Part shown: one piece after another, positions 8,777 through 17,596 of the stretch
Layout: every line of letters starts with the position of its first letter
How positions within the stretch are numbered: position 1 is the stretch's first letter
DNA from: an uncultured Bacteroidota bacterium
GTDB taxonomy: Bacteria > Bacteroidota > Bacteroidia > Chitinophagales > Chitinophagaceae
Direction of reading: 5' to 3'
Assembly (NCBI GenBank): GCA_903881265.1
Contig: CAIRSV010000279.1
Location: forward strand, 1 to 21,715
Length of the DNA stretch: 21,715 nucleotides
Position numbers and translations under genes: made by a program
The notes under the pieces: generated by a model
The model's input: the letters and a program-made list of their open reading frames with translations, nothing else
Database searches by the model: none
Told to the model about the DNA's origin: nothing

Positions 8777-8979
8777 GATTGGCGTTTTAGAACTAATCCT
8801 TGATATTTCTCTCAAAAGTTGGCTTGAATCCATCCTGAAAATTGAAATAGGTAGAAAAAATAAATTTGGAGTTCAAGTTAGCCAATGATTTGGAGTATGC
8901 CAAATTATTTTGCGGTTTACGAGATGAATAGACAAGAAATGCCAACAAAAAATATACGAGACTCATATAATGTGATTTG

Positions 8980-8987
8980 TATATTTG
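8980..8987 (+). promoter_or_regulatory. murF -7 element abutting the start codon
   Basis: TATATTTG is an exact TAnnTTTG match ending four bases before the murF ATG at 8992. Transcription would then begin at or within a base or so of the A of ATG. No clear -33 TTTG is visible about 20 bases upstream, which lowers confidence. Confidence 0.45.
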
Positions 8988-8991
8988 CAGC

Positions 8992-10272
8992 ATGTCAATA
9001 GAACAACTTTATTCTATCTATACCGAATTCCCAGCCGTTCAAACTGATTCAAGGAAAATAAAAAGCGGTGAGTTGTATTTTGCATTAAAAGGAGACCATT
9101 TTGACGGTCATCTGTTTGCAAAGGAAGCGCTTGAGAAAGGCTCGCCTTACGTCATTGTTGATGATGCCAACTACGTGTTTTCTGAAAGATGTATTCTTGT
9201 TGATGATGTATTACAGTGTCTGCAAGCATTAGCTCAATACCATCGCAATCAATTCAGTATTCCTTTTCTTGCCATTACCGGCAGCAATGGGAAGACAACC
9301 ACAAAAGAGTTGATGATGGCTGTTCTTTCTACTGTGTATAAAACGTATGCCACTGATGGAAACTTGAATAATCATATTGGTGTGCCATTAACCCTATTGA
9401 AAATTAGGAAAGATGCAGAAGTGGCTATTATCGAAATGGGTGCTAATCATCAACACGAAATCTCGTCCTATTGCACCATGGCATTACCTACACATGCATT
9501 AATTACAAACTGTGGTAAGGCTCATCTTGAGGGCTTTGGAGGTATTGAAGGTGTGCGAAAAGGGAAGGGAGAGCTATATGATTTTATTAGACAGACAGGA
9601 GGCACAATTTTTAGAAATGCAGATTTGGATTATCTTGAAGGGATGTCGTCAGGAATTGATAAGCAAGTTACATATGGCAGCAATCATTCTGATTACAAAG
9701 GTGTTTCTATCATGAAAGGGCCGTATTCGGGAGCCGCCATTGTATCGTCACGCAATGAATGCAGTCTATTCAGTCAATTGGTCGGTGAATACAACTTTGC
9801 AAATATCATGGCTGCATTTGCAGTCGGGCGTGAAATGAACATACCGGTGGAACAAATTAAAAAGGCCATCGAAATGTACTCTCCAGACAATAGCCGTTCT
9901 CAGCTAATCCAGCGAGGGACTACTACCATACTATTGGATGCCTATAATGCCAATCCGACTAGTATGACCGCCGCTATTTCAAATTTTGCGCAAGCAGATT
10001 ATTCAAACAAGATAATTATGCTTGGTGCCATGAAGGAATTAGGCGATGAGAGTGAAGCAGAACACGAAAAGATTATTTCATTACTAGAACAAACCAATTG
10101 GAACAAGGTGGTGTTAGTGGGTGGCGACTTCAAGAAAGTGCACCATTCGTATCTCTATTTTGATACTTCAGCAGAAGCGCAAGGATGGTTCCAATCACAA
10201 CAAATTGAACACACTGCTTTTTTAATTAAAGGTTCTAGAGCATTTCAAATGGAAAAAGTAATTTCAACGTAA
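8992..10272 (+). CDS. murF: UDP-N-acetylmuramoyl-tripeptide--D-alanyl-D-alanine ligase MurF
   Basis: A 426-residue cytoplasmic Mur ligase that joins D-Ala-D-Ala to the UDP-MurNAc-tripeptide with ATP, the last soluble step in peptidoglycan precursor synthesis. The N-terminal segment AVQTDSRKIKSGELYFALKG is the substrate-binding domain signature. The ATP P-loop ITGSNGKTTTKEL is at about 95-107. Next come NLNNHIGVPLTLL, EMGANHQHEI (central domain) and LLDAYNANPTSM, typical of MurF over MurC/D/E. The start at 8992 was chosen over an upstream one at 8977 because MSIEQLYSIYTEF matches the family N-terminus and a -7 element occupies the region just before it. It is not in a division/cell-wall cluster. 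galE follows after 48 bases on the same strand, so they are probably co-transcribed. Confidence 0.95.
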   Translation: MSIEQLYSIYTEFPAVQTDSRKIKSGELYFALKGDHFDGHLFAKEALEKGSPYVIVDDANYVFSERCILVDDVLQCLQALAQYHRNQFSIPFLAITGSNGKTTTKELMMAVLSTVYKTYATDGNLNNHIGVPLTLLKIRKDAEVAIIEMGANHQHEISSYCTMALPTHALITNCGKAHLEGFGGIEGVRKGKGELYDFIRQTGGTIFRNADLDYLEGMSSGIDKQVTYGSNHSDYKGVSIMKGPYSGAAIVSSRNECSLFSQLVGEYNFANIMAAFAVGREMNIPVEQIKKAIEMYSPDNSRSQLIQRGTTTILLDAYNANPTSMTAAISNFAQADYSNKIIMLGAMKELGDESEAEHEKIISLLEQTNWNKVVLVGGDFKKVHHSYLYFDTSAEAQGWFQSQQIEHTAFLIKGSRAFQMEKVIST

Positions 10273-10320
10273 GCAGTGTATATTTTTTAATTGAACAAAT
10301 CAACTAAACAAGAAACTAGG

Positions 10321-11343
10321 ATGTCAAAAATAATTGTTACAGGTGGCGCAGGATATATCGGTTCGCATACCCTTGTGGATCTCATTGAGCATGGTCACGA
10401 AGTCGTTTCAGTGGATAATTTTTCTCGATCTAGCGCAGACGTTTTCGAAGGCATTAAGTCGATAACAGGCGTGACGGTGAAAAATCATACGATCGACTTA
10501 TGTAATTATTCAGATGTTCGAAAATTGTTTGAAGATGAAAAGGATGTAGTAGGTGTCATTCATTTTGCAGCCTTTAAATCAGTCGGTGAAAGTGTTGAAT
10601 TCCCTATGAAATACTACGAGAATAATGTGTATTCCTTGGTCAATGTGCTGAAATGTATTGACGAGTGTTCAATTCCGAATATAGTGTTCTCGTCTTCGTG
10701 TTCTGTTTATGGCAATATCGATTCATTACCCGTAACTGAGCTAACGCCTTTGTCAAAACCTGAATGCCCATATGCAGCCACCAAGCAAATGGGTGAACAG
10801 ATGATACAGGATTTTTCAAAAGTTGTTGAATCAAATTCAATTTTATTGCGCTATTTCAATCCAGTTGGTGCGCATCCCTCAGGTTTGATTGGCGAAGTTC
10901 CGTATGATAAGCCAAATAATTTGGTGCCGGTGATCACACAAACGGCTATCGGCCTGCAGGATAAAATGTTTATTTGGGGAGGTGATTATGAAACCCGTGA
11001 CGGATCTTGTATCCGTGATTATATTCACGTGATGGATATTGCTGCAGCTCATACCCTTGCCCTTGATTATCTGATACATCATAAAAATGAATCGCGTTGT
11101 GAAATTTTTAATGTCGGTTCAGGCAATGGTGTTTCTGTGTTTGAAGCCATTGCATCGTTTGAAAAAGTAAGTGGACTTCAATTGAATTACGAACTAGGGC
11201 CTAGGCGGGCCGGTGATGTGGTTGCAATTTATGCCAACAATCAATTGATTTCAGAGCGACTGGGATGGCATACCCAATACGGCCTTGATGATATGATGTC
11301 CACGGCCTGGGCCTGGGAAAAGAAGATGTCGGCAAGAAGATGA
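10321..11343 (+). CDS. galE: UDP-glucose 4-epimerase GalE
   Basis: A 340-residue short-chain dehydrogenase/reductase-family epimerase interconverting UDP-glucose and UDP-galactose with bound NAD; it supplies galactose for surface polysaccharides. The NAD motif GGAGYIGSH is at the N-terminus. The catalytic Ser lies in FSSSCSVYG (123-131) and the Tyr/Lys pair in YAATK (151-155). RYFNPVGAHPSG, RDYIHVMDIA and FNVGSGNGVSVFE are GalE signatures, and length is normal. The start at 10321 is the only ATG giving the family N-terminus; the frame extends upstream only through a TTG at 10291. AGG lies directly before the ATG. A TATATTTT element at 10279-10286, one base off the -7 consensus, could be a secondary promoter within the murF-galE unit. 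Confidence 0.95.
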   Translation: MSKIIVTGGAGYIGSHTLVDLIEHGHEVVSVDNFSRSSADVFEGIKSITGVTVKNHTIDLCNYSDVRKLFEDEKDVVGVIHFAAFKSVGESVEFPMKYYENNVYSLVNVLKCIDECSIPNIVFSSSCSVYGNIDSLPVTELTPLSKPECPYAATKQMGEQMIQDFSKVVESNSILLRYFNPVGAHPSGLIGEVPYDKPNNLVPVITQTAIGLQDKMFIWGGDYETRDGSCIRDYIHVMDIAAAHTLALDYLIHHKNESRCEIFNVGSGNGVSVFEAIASFEKVSGLQLNYELGPRRAGDVVAIYANNQLISERLGWHTQYGLDDMMSTAWAWEKKMSARR

Positions 11344-11346
11344 TTG

Positions 11347-11362
11347 ACAATTTCGAAGTTGT
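11347..11362. repeat. 16-bp palindrome just after galE
   Basis: ACAATTTCGAAGTTGT is palindromic around TTCGAA with only one T/G mismatched pair. It begins three bases past the galE stop. No T-run follows, so it is not a standard terminator; it may be an operator for the downstream gene or chance. Confidence 0.4.
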
Positions 11363-11492
11363 TACCCACCGTGTGTTTAATTAATGTTACCATTTTTTTG
11401 CAGTCTCATTAATTTAAAATAATTTCACGCTGAAAAATTTAGAATTCAGTTAGGTTCAATCCAAATTGATTTTCCATTAAAATATATTAAGA

Positions 11493-12683
11493 ATGAAAAA
11501 AGGTTTACTTTTCTGTGTGTTGCTTTTAAACACATTACTGATTCACGCTCAGGCTCCTCAATTTTTTAATGCCTTTCCTGCAGTTGCAGGTACAGTCTTA
11601 AATAATTATCCGCTCGGATCGACCCTTTTCAATAAGGCTCAATGGATATTTGGCCCTAATGAATTTAATGCCGGTGGCACTGGTATAGGCAACCCTGCTT
11701 ATTCTGGTCTGATTACAAAGATATTTCTTCGTTTAGGAAACTCTGTATCTGTTAACCCATATACGAATTTTGTGATTTCACTTTCCCAAAATGTAGGCAC
11801 CAATACCACGTTCGGGTCAGTTCCTAGCTCTACCTATACTTTCGTTACAGGTATGACACCTTGTTTTACTCAGTCTTCAGGATTTACCTTGGCTGGTGGC
11901 GTAGCCAATTCTTGGTATGGAATTACGCTAAATTCACCGTTCCTATACGATTCTTCTAAATCATTGGTTGTGGAAATTAAAGTATCAGGAGGCAGTGGTA
12001 ATGGTATCCGTCTTTCAACGGGTGGTACTGCGCCGAAAAGACTCTATGGCGCTAACGCAGCAGGAAGCGGCACGAATGCGACGGGTAGCTTGAATTTTGG
12101 GATTGATATACAGAGTGTCCTTCCTGTTTCGCTCATCAATTTTGACGGGTTTAAAGATGGTCACATGGATGTGTTGAAATGGAGTACTAGCAGTGAAACC
12201 AACAATGCTTGTTTTAATATCCAACATTCAAGCGATGGTGAACATTTTGCTACTCTTGAAACAATAGGTTCAAAAGCACCGAATGGTAATTCTTCAACTC
12301 CGTTAGATTATGTGATGAGAAATGTGAAACCTGTCAACGGTCATAATTATTACAGATTACAGCAAGTTGATATAAATGGCGCCATCTCGTTGCATTCCAA
12401 GATAGTTGATTTAGTAAGAACAGCCGACGGCAGCGAAATAATGCTTTATCCCAATCCGGCTAAAAACCTTGTTACGTTGGATCTCAATAGTAATGAATTT
12501 TCAACGTTGACGATTCGGATAAATGATATGAATGGCAGAATTGTGAAAGAGGTGAAGTCGTCTGCACAACCTGGGTCTAATCAAATACCGTTGGATATTT
12601 ATCAATTGAGAAGTGGAAATTACATGCTTCAGGTGAAGAAAAACGATGAATTGATCTATACATCAAAAATGACAAAAGAATAA
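11493..12683 (+). CDS. Secreted protein with T9SS type A C-terminal sorting domain
   Basis: A 396-residue type IX secretion cargo. The N-terminal signal peptide MKKGLLFCVLLLNTLLIHAQ takes it across the inner membrane. Residues about 22-205 form a Gly/Ser/Asn-rich beta domain of unknown role. VLPVSLINFDGF (about 209-220) starts the beta-sandwich that commonly precedes sorting domains in this phylum, with FNIQHSSDGEHF and NYYRLQQVD as hallmarks. The last 80 residues are a type A sorting domain: LYPNPAKN (318-325), an INDMNGRIV strand, and the final LRSGNYMLQVKKNDELIYTS. T9SS normally cleaves this domain and anchors or releases the cargo. The gene has a 149-base upstream spacer and its own terminator, so it is likely monocistronic. 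What the passenger domain binds or cleaves is not evident. Confidence 0.88.
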   Translation: MKKGLLFCVLLLNTLLIHAQAPQFFNAFPAVAGTVLNNYPLGSTLFNKAQWIFGPNEFNAGGTGIGNPAYSGLITKIFLRLGNSVSVNPYTNFVISLSQNVGTNTTFGSVPSSTYTFVTGMTPCFTQSSGFTLAGGVANSWYGITLNSPFLYDSSKSLVVEIKVSGGSGNGIRLSTGGTAPKRLYGANAAGSGTNATGSLNFGIDIQSVLPVSLINFDGFKDGHMDVLKWSTSSETNNACFNIQHSSDGEHFATLETIGSKAPNGNSSTPLDYVMRNVKPVNGHNYYRLQQVDINGAISLHSKIVDLVRTADGSEIMLYPNPAKNLVTLDLNSNEFSTLTIRINDMNGRIVKEVKSSAQPGSNQIPLDIYQLRSGNYMLQVKKNDELIYTSKMTKE

Positions 12684-12713
12684 AAGTAGTCTTTATACTA
12701 TCATTAAGTTATT

Positions 12714-12745
12714 AAAAAAAAGGTTGCCTCTGTAACCTTTTTTTT
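12714..12745 (+). terminator. Terminator after the T9SS cargo gene
   Basis: Eight A plus GGTT (12714-12725) pairs with AACC plus eight T (12734-12745), extended inward by a G/T and a C/G pair around a CTCT loop. It lies about 30 bases past the stop. The symmetric A/T tails make it able to act in both directions. Confidence 0.88.
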
Positions 12746-12813
12746 ATTTTAAAATGCAAAAACATCCTCGTTGTATAAATTCCTTTATATATTGAGGTGA
12801 TAAAAATTAATAC

Positions 12814-15435
12814 ATGAAAATCTTAGAGATAAAAGTGATGAAAGGCCCCAACTATTGGAGCATCAAACGTCATAAGCTGGTAGTGATGCTATTAGATTTG
12901 GAAGATCTGGAGCAGAAGCCTACAAATGTTATACCTGGCTTTTTAGAACGAATACGAGCGATGTTCCCAACCATGAATTCTCATCGTTGCAGTGAAGGTG
13001 TAGAAGGTGGCTTTTTTAAACGAGTTGAAGATGGCACCTGGATGGGCCATGTGATTGAACATATCGCACTTGAACTGCAGACCTTAGCCGGTATGGAAAC
13101 AGGTTTTGGACGTACTAGAGGGGCGAGTAAAGAAGGTGTTTATCATGTGGTGTTTTCGTATCTCGAAGAAGAAGTAGGTAAGCAGACAGCAAAAGCGGCT
13201 GTAGAAATTGCTGAACGCTTGGTTGAAGGAAGTGATTTTGATGTTCAATCTTTTATTCAGGAGTTGCGAGAAATTCGAGAGAAAGTTCGTCTTGGACCTA
13301 GCACTGGGTCTATTGTTGAAGAAGCCATTAACCGAAATATTCCATGGATACGTTTGAATCGAAATTCGTTGGTGCAACTTGGATATGGGGTCAATCAACG
13401 TCGTATACAAGCCACAGTGGCAAGCACAACGAGTAATATTGCTGTTGAAATAGCTTGCAATAAGGAAGATACTAAAAATTTACTTGAAGCGGCGGAAGTA
13501 CCAGTACCTCGAGGACGTATTATTTATGACGAAGATGATTTAAAAGCAGCGATAGATCGAATCGGTTATCCTATTGTCTTGAAACCTATCAATGGTAATC
13601 ATGGACGCGGTGCTACCACTAATATCTGCGATTGGGATAGTGCGTTGCTTGCATTGGAAATAGCCAAGAAGCATTCACGCAGTATCATTTGCGAAAAATT
13701 TATTACCGGTCATGACTTCAGATTACTTGTGATCAATTATAAATTTATATGTGCTGCAAGACGCACCCCTGCTTGTGTTACAGGAAATGGGAAAAGTACC
13801 TTACAGGAACTCATTGATGAGGTGAATGCGGATCCGCGTCGTGGATTTGGTCACGAAAAGGTATTGACACAAATTAAAGTGGATGAAGTCACTGAGAAAA
13901 TTTTATCGGATAAGGAGTTTACCTTGGAAAGTATTCTTCCCAATAATGAAATCCTTTTTCTCAAGCCAACAGCAAATTTAAGCACCGGCGGTACATCCAC
14001 CGATGTCACTGAATATGTGCATCCCAATAATATATTCTTAGCCGAACGCATTGCGCGCATCATCGGATTAGACATTTGCGGAATAGATATTATGGCGAGT
14101 GATTTGTCAACGCCGCTAGAAGAAAATGGAGGGGCTATTTTGGAAGTGAATGCTGCGCCAGGATTCAGGATGCATATTGATCCTAGCGAAGGCTTGGCGC
14201 GCAATGTTGCAGAGCCTGTCATTGATATGCTCTATCCTCCGGGAAGCTCAGCCCGTATCCCAATTATTGCCGTTAGTGGAACGAATGGTAAGACAACCAC
14301 GACACGTCTGATGGCCCATCTTGTCAAAAGTATGGGACATAAAGTAGGCTTCACAACGAGCGATGGAATCTATATCCAGAATCTGATGATGATGAAAGGT
14401 GATTGCACTGGACCTGTGAGTGCAGAATTTGTATTGAAAGATCCAACAGTAGACTTTGCCGTACTTGAATGTGCAAGAGGCGGCATATTACGCGCCGGAC
14501 TTGGATTTCATAAATGCGATATCGGCATAGTTACTAATATTAGTGCCGATCATTTGGGGCTTGGAGGTATCGATACGGTTGAGCAACTTGCCCGAGTGAA
14601 AGCGGTGGTTGTTCAAAGCGTTGTACCTGCTGGCTATGCGATTTTAAATGCGGATGATGATTTAGTCTATGGTATGCGTGAAGGTCTTGCATGTCATGTA
14701 GCCCTTTTTAGCATGGATCCAAAGAGCAAGCGAATCAAAGAACATTGCGGAAAAAATGGTGTAGCGGCGGTATACGACGAGAAAACGGATATGATTTATA
14801 TTCAAAAAGGTGCGTGGAAAATACAGATCGAGCATGCTCATCAGATCCCATTAATTCAAAGCGGTCGAGCTCTTTTTAATGTGTTGAATATTATGCCAGC
14901 AGTATTAGCTGGCTATTTGCGTGGGTTTAGTGTGGTTGATATTAAACAGGCCCTGAATACATTTATTCCTAGTCCTGCGCAAACACCAGGGCGAATGAAT
15001 TTATTCCAATTTAAACAGTTTCAAGTGTTAGCCGACTATGCGCACAATCCAGCCGGATTCGGTGTATTGAAAGCATATGTTGACAAAGTAGACGCAACGA
15101 AAAAAATAGGAATTATTGCTGGCACGGGCGATCGCCGTGATGAAGACATTCGTGAATTAGGTGAAGTGGCTGCTGCTATGTTTGATGAAATCATCATCCG
15201 TCAAGATAAGCATCTTCGTGGACGCACTGTTGAGAATATTGTGGAGTTGCTCAAGGAAGGGATTGTACGAGTCAAGAAAGATATGGTAGTACATGTTATC
15301 CTGAAGGAATTGGAAGCGATTGATTTTGCATTGAAGAATGCGCCAAAAGATTCTTTTATTGTTATTTGCAGTGATGTGGTAACGGATGCTTTGTCCTATA
15401 TCCAAAAATTAAAAAATGAGGAAGATACACATTGA
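12814..15435 (+). CDS. cphA: Cyanophycin synthetase CphA
   Basis: An 873-residue enzyme that builds cyanophycin, a poly-aspartate backbone with arginine side chains used as a nitrogen and carbon reserve, by alternating ATP-dependent addition of Asp and Arg. The N-terminus MKILEIKVMKGPNYWSIKRH is the CphA signature. Domains in order: N-terminal domain (about 1-160, with GHVIEHIALELQ), ATP-grasp domain (about 220-480, with PIVLKPINGNHGRGATTNI and ILEVNAAPGFRMH), and a Mur-ligase-like domain with P-loop SGTNGKTTTTRLM (about 488-500), ECARGGILRAGL, NADDDLVYGM and GTGDRRDEDI. Length fits CphA1 rather than the shorter CphA2. A GAGGTGA ribosome-binding-like site lies 13 bases before the ATG. It is flanked by a terminator upstream and a convergent gene downstream, so it stands alone; no cyanophycinase gene is in the window. 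Confidence 0.95.
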   Translation: MKILEIKVMKGPNYWSIKRHKLVVMLLDLEDLEQKPTNVIPGFLERIRAMFPTMNSHRCSEGVEGGFFKRVEDGTWMGHVIEHIALELQTLAGMETGFGRTRGASKEGVYHVVFSYLEEEVGKQTAKAAVEIAERLVEGSDFDVQSFIQELREIREKVRLGPSTGSIVEEAINRNIPWIRLNRNSLVQLGYGVNQRRIQATVASTTSNIAVEIACNKEDTKNLLEAAEVPVPRGRIIYDEDDLKAAIDRIGYPIVLKPINGNHGRGATTNICDWDSALLALEIAKKHSRSIICEKFITGHDFRLLVINYKFICAARRTPACVTGNGKSTLQELIDEVNADPRRGFGHEKVLTQIKVDEVTEKILSDKEFTLESILPNNEILFLKPTANLSTGGTSTDVTEYVHPNNIFLAERIARIIGLDICGIDIMASDLSTPLEENGGAILEVNAAPGFRMHIDPSEGLARNVAEPVIDMLYPPGSSARIPIIAVSGTNGKTTTTRLMAHLVKSMGHKVGFTTSDGIYIQNLMMMKGDCTGPVSAEFVLKDPTVDFAVLECARGGILRAGLGFHKCDIGIVTNISADHLGLGGIDTVEQLARVKAVVVQSVVPAGYAILNADDDLVYGMREGLACHVALFSMDPKSKRIKEHCGKNGVAAVYDEKTDMIYIQKGAWKIQIEHAHQIPLIQSGRALFNVLNIMPAVLAGYLRGFSVVDIKQALNTFIPSPAQTPGRMNLFQFKQFQVLADYAHNPAGFGVLKAYVDKVDATKKIGIIAGTGDRRDEDIRELGEVAAAMFDEIIIRQDKHLRGRTVENIVELLKEGIVRVKKDMVVHVILKELEAIDFALKNAPKDSFIVICSDVVTDALSYIQKLKNEEDTH

Positions 15436-15511
15436 TCGCTGACAGAAAAATCAACTATCTAGTGAAGACATTCACACTAAAACATTGAATGTAAACACTC
15501 TTGTGTAGCGT

Positions 15512-15551
15512 AAAAAAATAATCCTGCGTATTAAAATAATACGCAGGATTA
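15512..15551 (-). terminator. Terminator between convergent cphA and korA
   Basis: A perfect 15-bp stem (15519-15533 pairing with 15537-15551, around TCCTGCG) has a three-base loop. Going in the minus direction it is followed by seven U (complement of 15512-15518), so it mainly serves korA, ending 57 bases past its stop. In the plus direction the tail is TAAAATAAAA, which is a weak terminator for cphA. A second inverted repeat, ACATTCA...TGAATGT at 15468-15492, lies closer to cphA without a T-run. Confidence 0.87.
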
Positions 15552-15607
15552 TAAAATAAAATGAACAAGAATAGGTGTTTGAAAAAGCTTAGGTCTTCAA
15601 TCAATGC

Positions 15608-17461
15608 TTACCCCTTCAATTGTTCCAATAAGAATCCCTCCAATTCAGCATGGGTAATCGGCACACCTTTCATCTTGTTATATCCTTTGGCATCCACTAA
15701 AAATTCACTACGGATGATTGTGATCAATTGACCATTATTAATTTCCGGGATAATCACTTTCTTAAATCGTTTCAAGATATCGCCGAGATTTTTAGGGAAT
15801 GGATTAATATAGCGCAGATGACAATGTGAAACTTTATGGCCGTCTTTGATCAGTTGCTGCACAACGGTGGTTATAACACCCGATGTTGAACCCCAACCAA
15901 GTACAAGTAAGTCGCCTTCTTCGGCACCTAAATTCAAATGTTGCAGAGGAATGTAATCAGCTATTTTGTCAACCTTGGCCTGACGTGTTTTAATCATGAA
16001 TTCATGGTTGTCAGGTTCATAGTTTACATTGCCAGTCTTGTCTTGCTTTTCTAATCCGCCGATACGATGCTCCAATCCGGCTGCTCCGGGAATAGTCCAA
16101 GGTCTTACCAGTTTCTCGTTGCGCTTATACGGCAATAATTTTTCTTCACCTTCATCCAACGTTGTTTTAAAGTGAACATCAATCTCTGCCAAATCTGATG
16201 CTTTAGGAAACTTCCAAGGTTCAGCGCCATTAGCGATATAGCCATCACTTAAGAATATAACCGGTGTCATATGCTGCAATGAAATACGCGCTGCTTCGAT
16301 CACTGCATCAAAACAATCAGTGGGTGTACTTGCAGAAATAATTGGAATTGGGCATTCCCCATTGCGGCCATAATATGCCTGCATTAAATCACTTTGTTCA
16401 GTCTTGGTTGGAAGGCCTGTTGAAGGACCGCCACGTTGAATATTGATAATTAATAAAGGTATTTCAAGCATCATCGCAAGCCCCATGGCTTCTGCTTTCA
16501 GCGCCATGCCGGGGCCTGAGGTTGTTGTTACACCAAATGATCCGCCATAGGAAGCGCCTATCGATGAAGCAATTGCTGCAATTTCATCTTCAGCCTGAAA
16601 GGTGACAATATTATAATTTTTATATTTACTTAATTCATGAAGGATGTCTGAGGCTGGTGTGATGGGATACGAACCTAAGAACAATGGTAGTTTGCTTTTT
16701 TGTGCAACAGCAACTAATCCTAAGGCAACGGCACTATTGCCAGTGATGCTTCGGTACACACCAGGTTCCACTTTAGCTTTAGCAACAGTATAGCGAGAGG
16801 TAAAAGTTTCTGTGGTATCACCGAAGTTGTATCCAGCTTTCAACGCACTGATATTACATTCCAGGATGTCTGGTTTTTTGCCAAATTTTTCATGCAGGAA
16901 TTGAATTGTATTATCCATACTCCTATCATACATCCAATATAAAAAACCAAGAACAAACATGTTCTTAGCTCGATCTTTTTCTTTTACGCCTAAGCTTGTA
17001 TTTTCTTTTAAGGCTTCTCGTGTAAGTTTGGTTACATCTATTTTATGCACCGTATAGCCATCTAATGACGTATCTTCTATTGGATTAACGCCTTCTGGAT
17101 AGTTGGCCAACCGTAAGTTTTTTGAATCAAATCCATCCGTATTTAGAATGATAATACCGCCCTTTTTTATTGCGGTCAAATTAACTTTCAAGGCAGCCGC
17201 ATTCATTGCTACCAATACATCACAATCATCACCAGGTGTAAACACTGCATCTGATGAGAAATGTAATTGGTATCCACTTACACCCGGTAGCGTTCCGATT
17301 GGGGCTCTGATTTCGGCTGGAAAGTCAGGAAATGTGGAGATGTCATTTCCACGCAATGCAGAGTTGTTTGTAAATTGGGTTCCGGTCAACTGAATGCCGT
17401 CACCACTATCACCTGCAAATTTTATTACGACATGTGCTAATTCTTGTATACGATCGCTCAT
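15608..17461 (-). CDS. korA: 2-oxoglutarate:ferredoxin oxidoreductase subunit alpha (gamma-alpha fusion)
   Basis: A 617-residue subunit of a CoA-dependent 2-oxoacid:ferredoxin oxidoreductase, which oxidises 2-oxoglutarate to succinyl-CoA with ferredoxin (reversible in some organisms). Residues about 1-190 are the gamma domain (GDSGDGIQLTG, FPDFPAEIRAPIGTLPGVSG). From about 225 comes the alpha/pyrimidine-binding domain: SYPITPASDILHELSKY, FQAEDEIAAIASSIGAS, TTSGPGMALKAEAMGLA and RGGPSTGLPTKTEQSDL. The C-terminal domain carries VLGWGSTSGV. The fused architecture and length match KorA. The catalytic beta subunit (korB, thiamine-diphosphate and Fe-S binding) normally follows directly, but here the transcript ends at a terminator facing cphA. 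sucD, the next TCA step, lies 136 bases upstream on the same strand. Substrate 2-oxoglutarate rather than another 2-oxoacid is inferred from similarity and from sucD. Confidence 0.9.
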   Translation of the reverse strand: MSDRIQELAHVVIKFAGDSGDGIQLTGTQFTNNSALRGNDISTFPDFPAEIRAPIGTLPGVSGYQLHFSSDAVFTPGDDCDVLVAMNAAALKVNLTAIKKGGIIILNTDGFDSKNLRLANYPEGVNPIEDTSLDGYTVHKIDVTKLTREALKENTSLGVKEKDRAKNMFVLGFLYWMYDRSMDNTIQFLHEKFGKKPDILECNISALKAGYNFGDTTETFTSRYTVAKAKVEPGVYRSITGNSAVALGLVAVAQKSKLPLFLGSYPITPASDILHELSKYKNYNIVTFQAEDEIAAIASSIGASYGGSFGVTTTSGPGMALKAEAMGLAMMLEIPLLIINIQRGGPSTGLPTKTEQSDLMQAYYGRNGECPIPIISASTPTDCFDAVIEAARISLQHMTPVIFLSDGYIANGAEPWKFPKASDLAEIDVHFKTTLDEGEEKLLPYKRNEKLVRPWTIPGAAGLEHRIGGLEKQDKTGNVNYEPDNHEFMIKTRQAKVDKIADYIPLQHLNLGAEEGDLLVLGWGSTSGVITTVVQQLIKDGHKVSHCHLRYINPFPKNLGDILKRFKKVIIPEINNGQLITIIRSEFLVDAKGYNKMKGVPITHAELEGFLLEQLKG

Positions 17462-17466
17462 GAACG

Positions 17467-17498
17467 CAAAGGTATAGATTTACCTCATGCATATGCAA
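17467..17498 (-). promoter_or_regulatory. korA promoter with -7 element abutting the start codon
   Basis: Reading the minus strand, CTTG (17499-17496) is followed after 21 bases by TACCTTTG (17474-17467), an exact TAnnTTTG. Only five bases separate it from the ATG at 17461, so the transcript should be nearly leaderless. A perfect 10-bp palindrome TGCATATGCA (17488-17497) overlaps the -33 end of the spacer and could be an operator. Confidence 0.55.
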
Positions 17499-17507
17499 GA
17501 ATAATTT

Positions 17508-17540
17508 TAAGTAAAAAATTGCAATGTCTAATTACAGACA
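17508..17540 (-). terminator. Possible weak terminator after sucD
   Basis: In the minus direction a five-pair stem TGTCT/AGACA (17525-17540) with a six-base loop is followed by TTGCAATTTTTT. The stem is short, so sucD transcripts may partly read into korA. Confidence 0.3.
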
Positions 17541-17596
17541 AAATAGTCTTTTATGCCTGCACGACAGACGACAATTGACAATAGAAAGTAAGGAGA

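Noticed and set aside
8793..8993. Minus-strand 66-residue frame in the gap between the large secreted protein and murF
   Set aside because: It overlaps the start of murF and the 5' region of the secreted-protein gene and shows no family, promoter or conserved-looking composition.
13851..14222. Minus-strand frame of 123 residues inside cphA, and a similar one at 13084-13410
   Set aside because: Antisense shadows of the strongly conserved ATP-grasp region of cphA.
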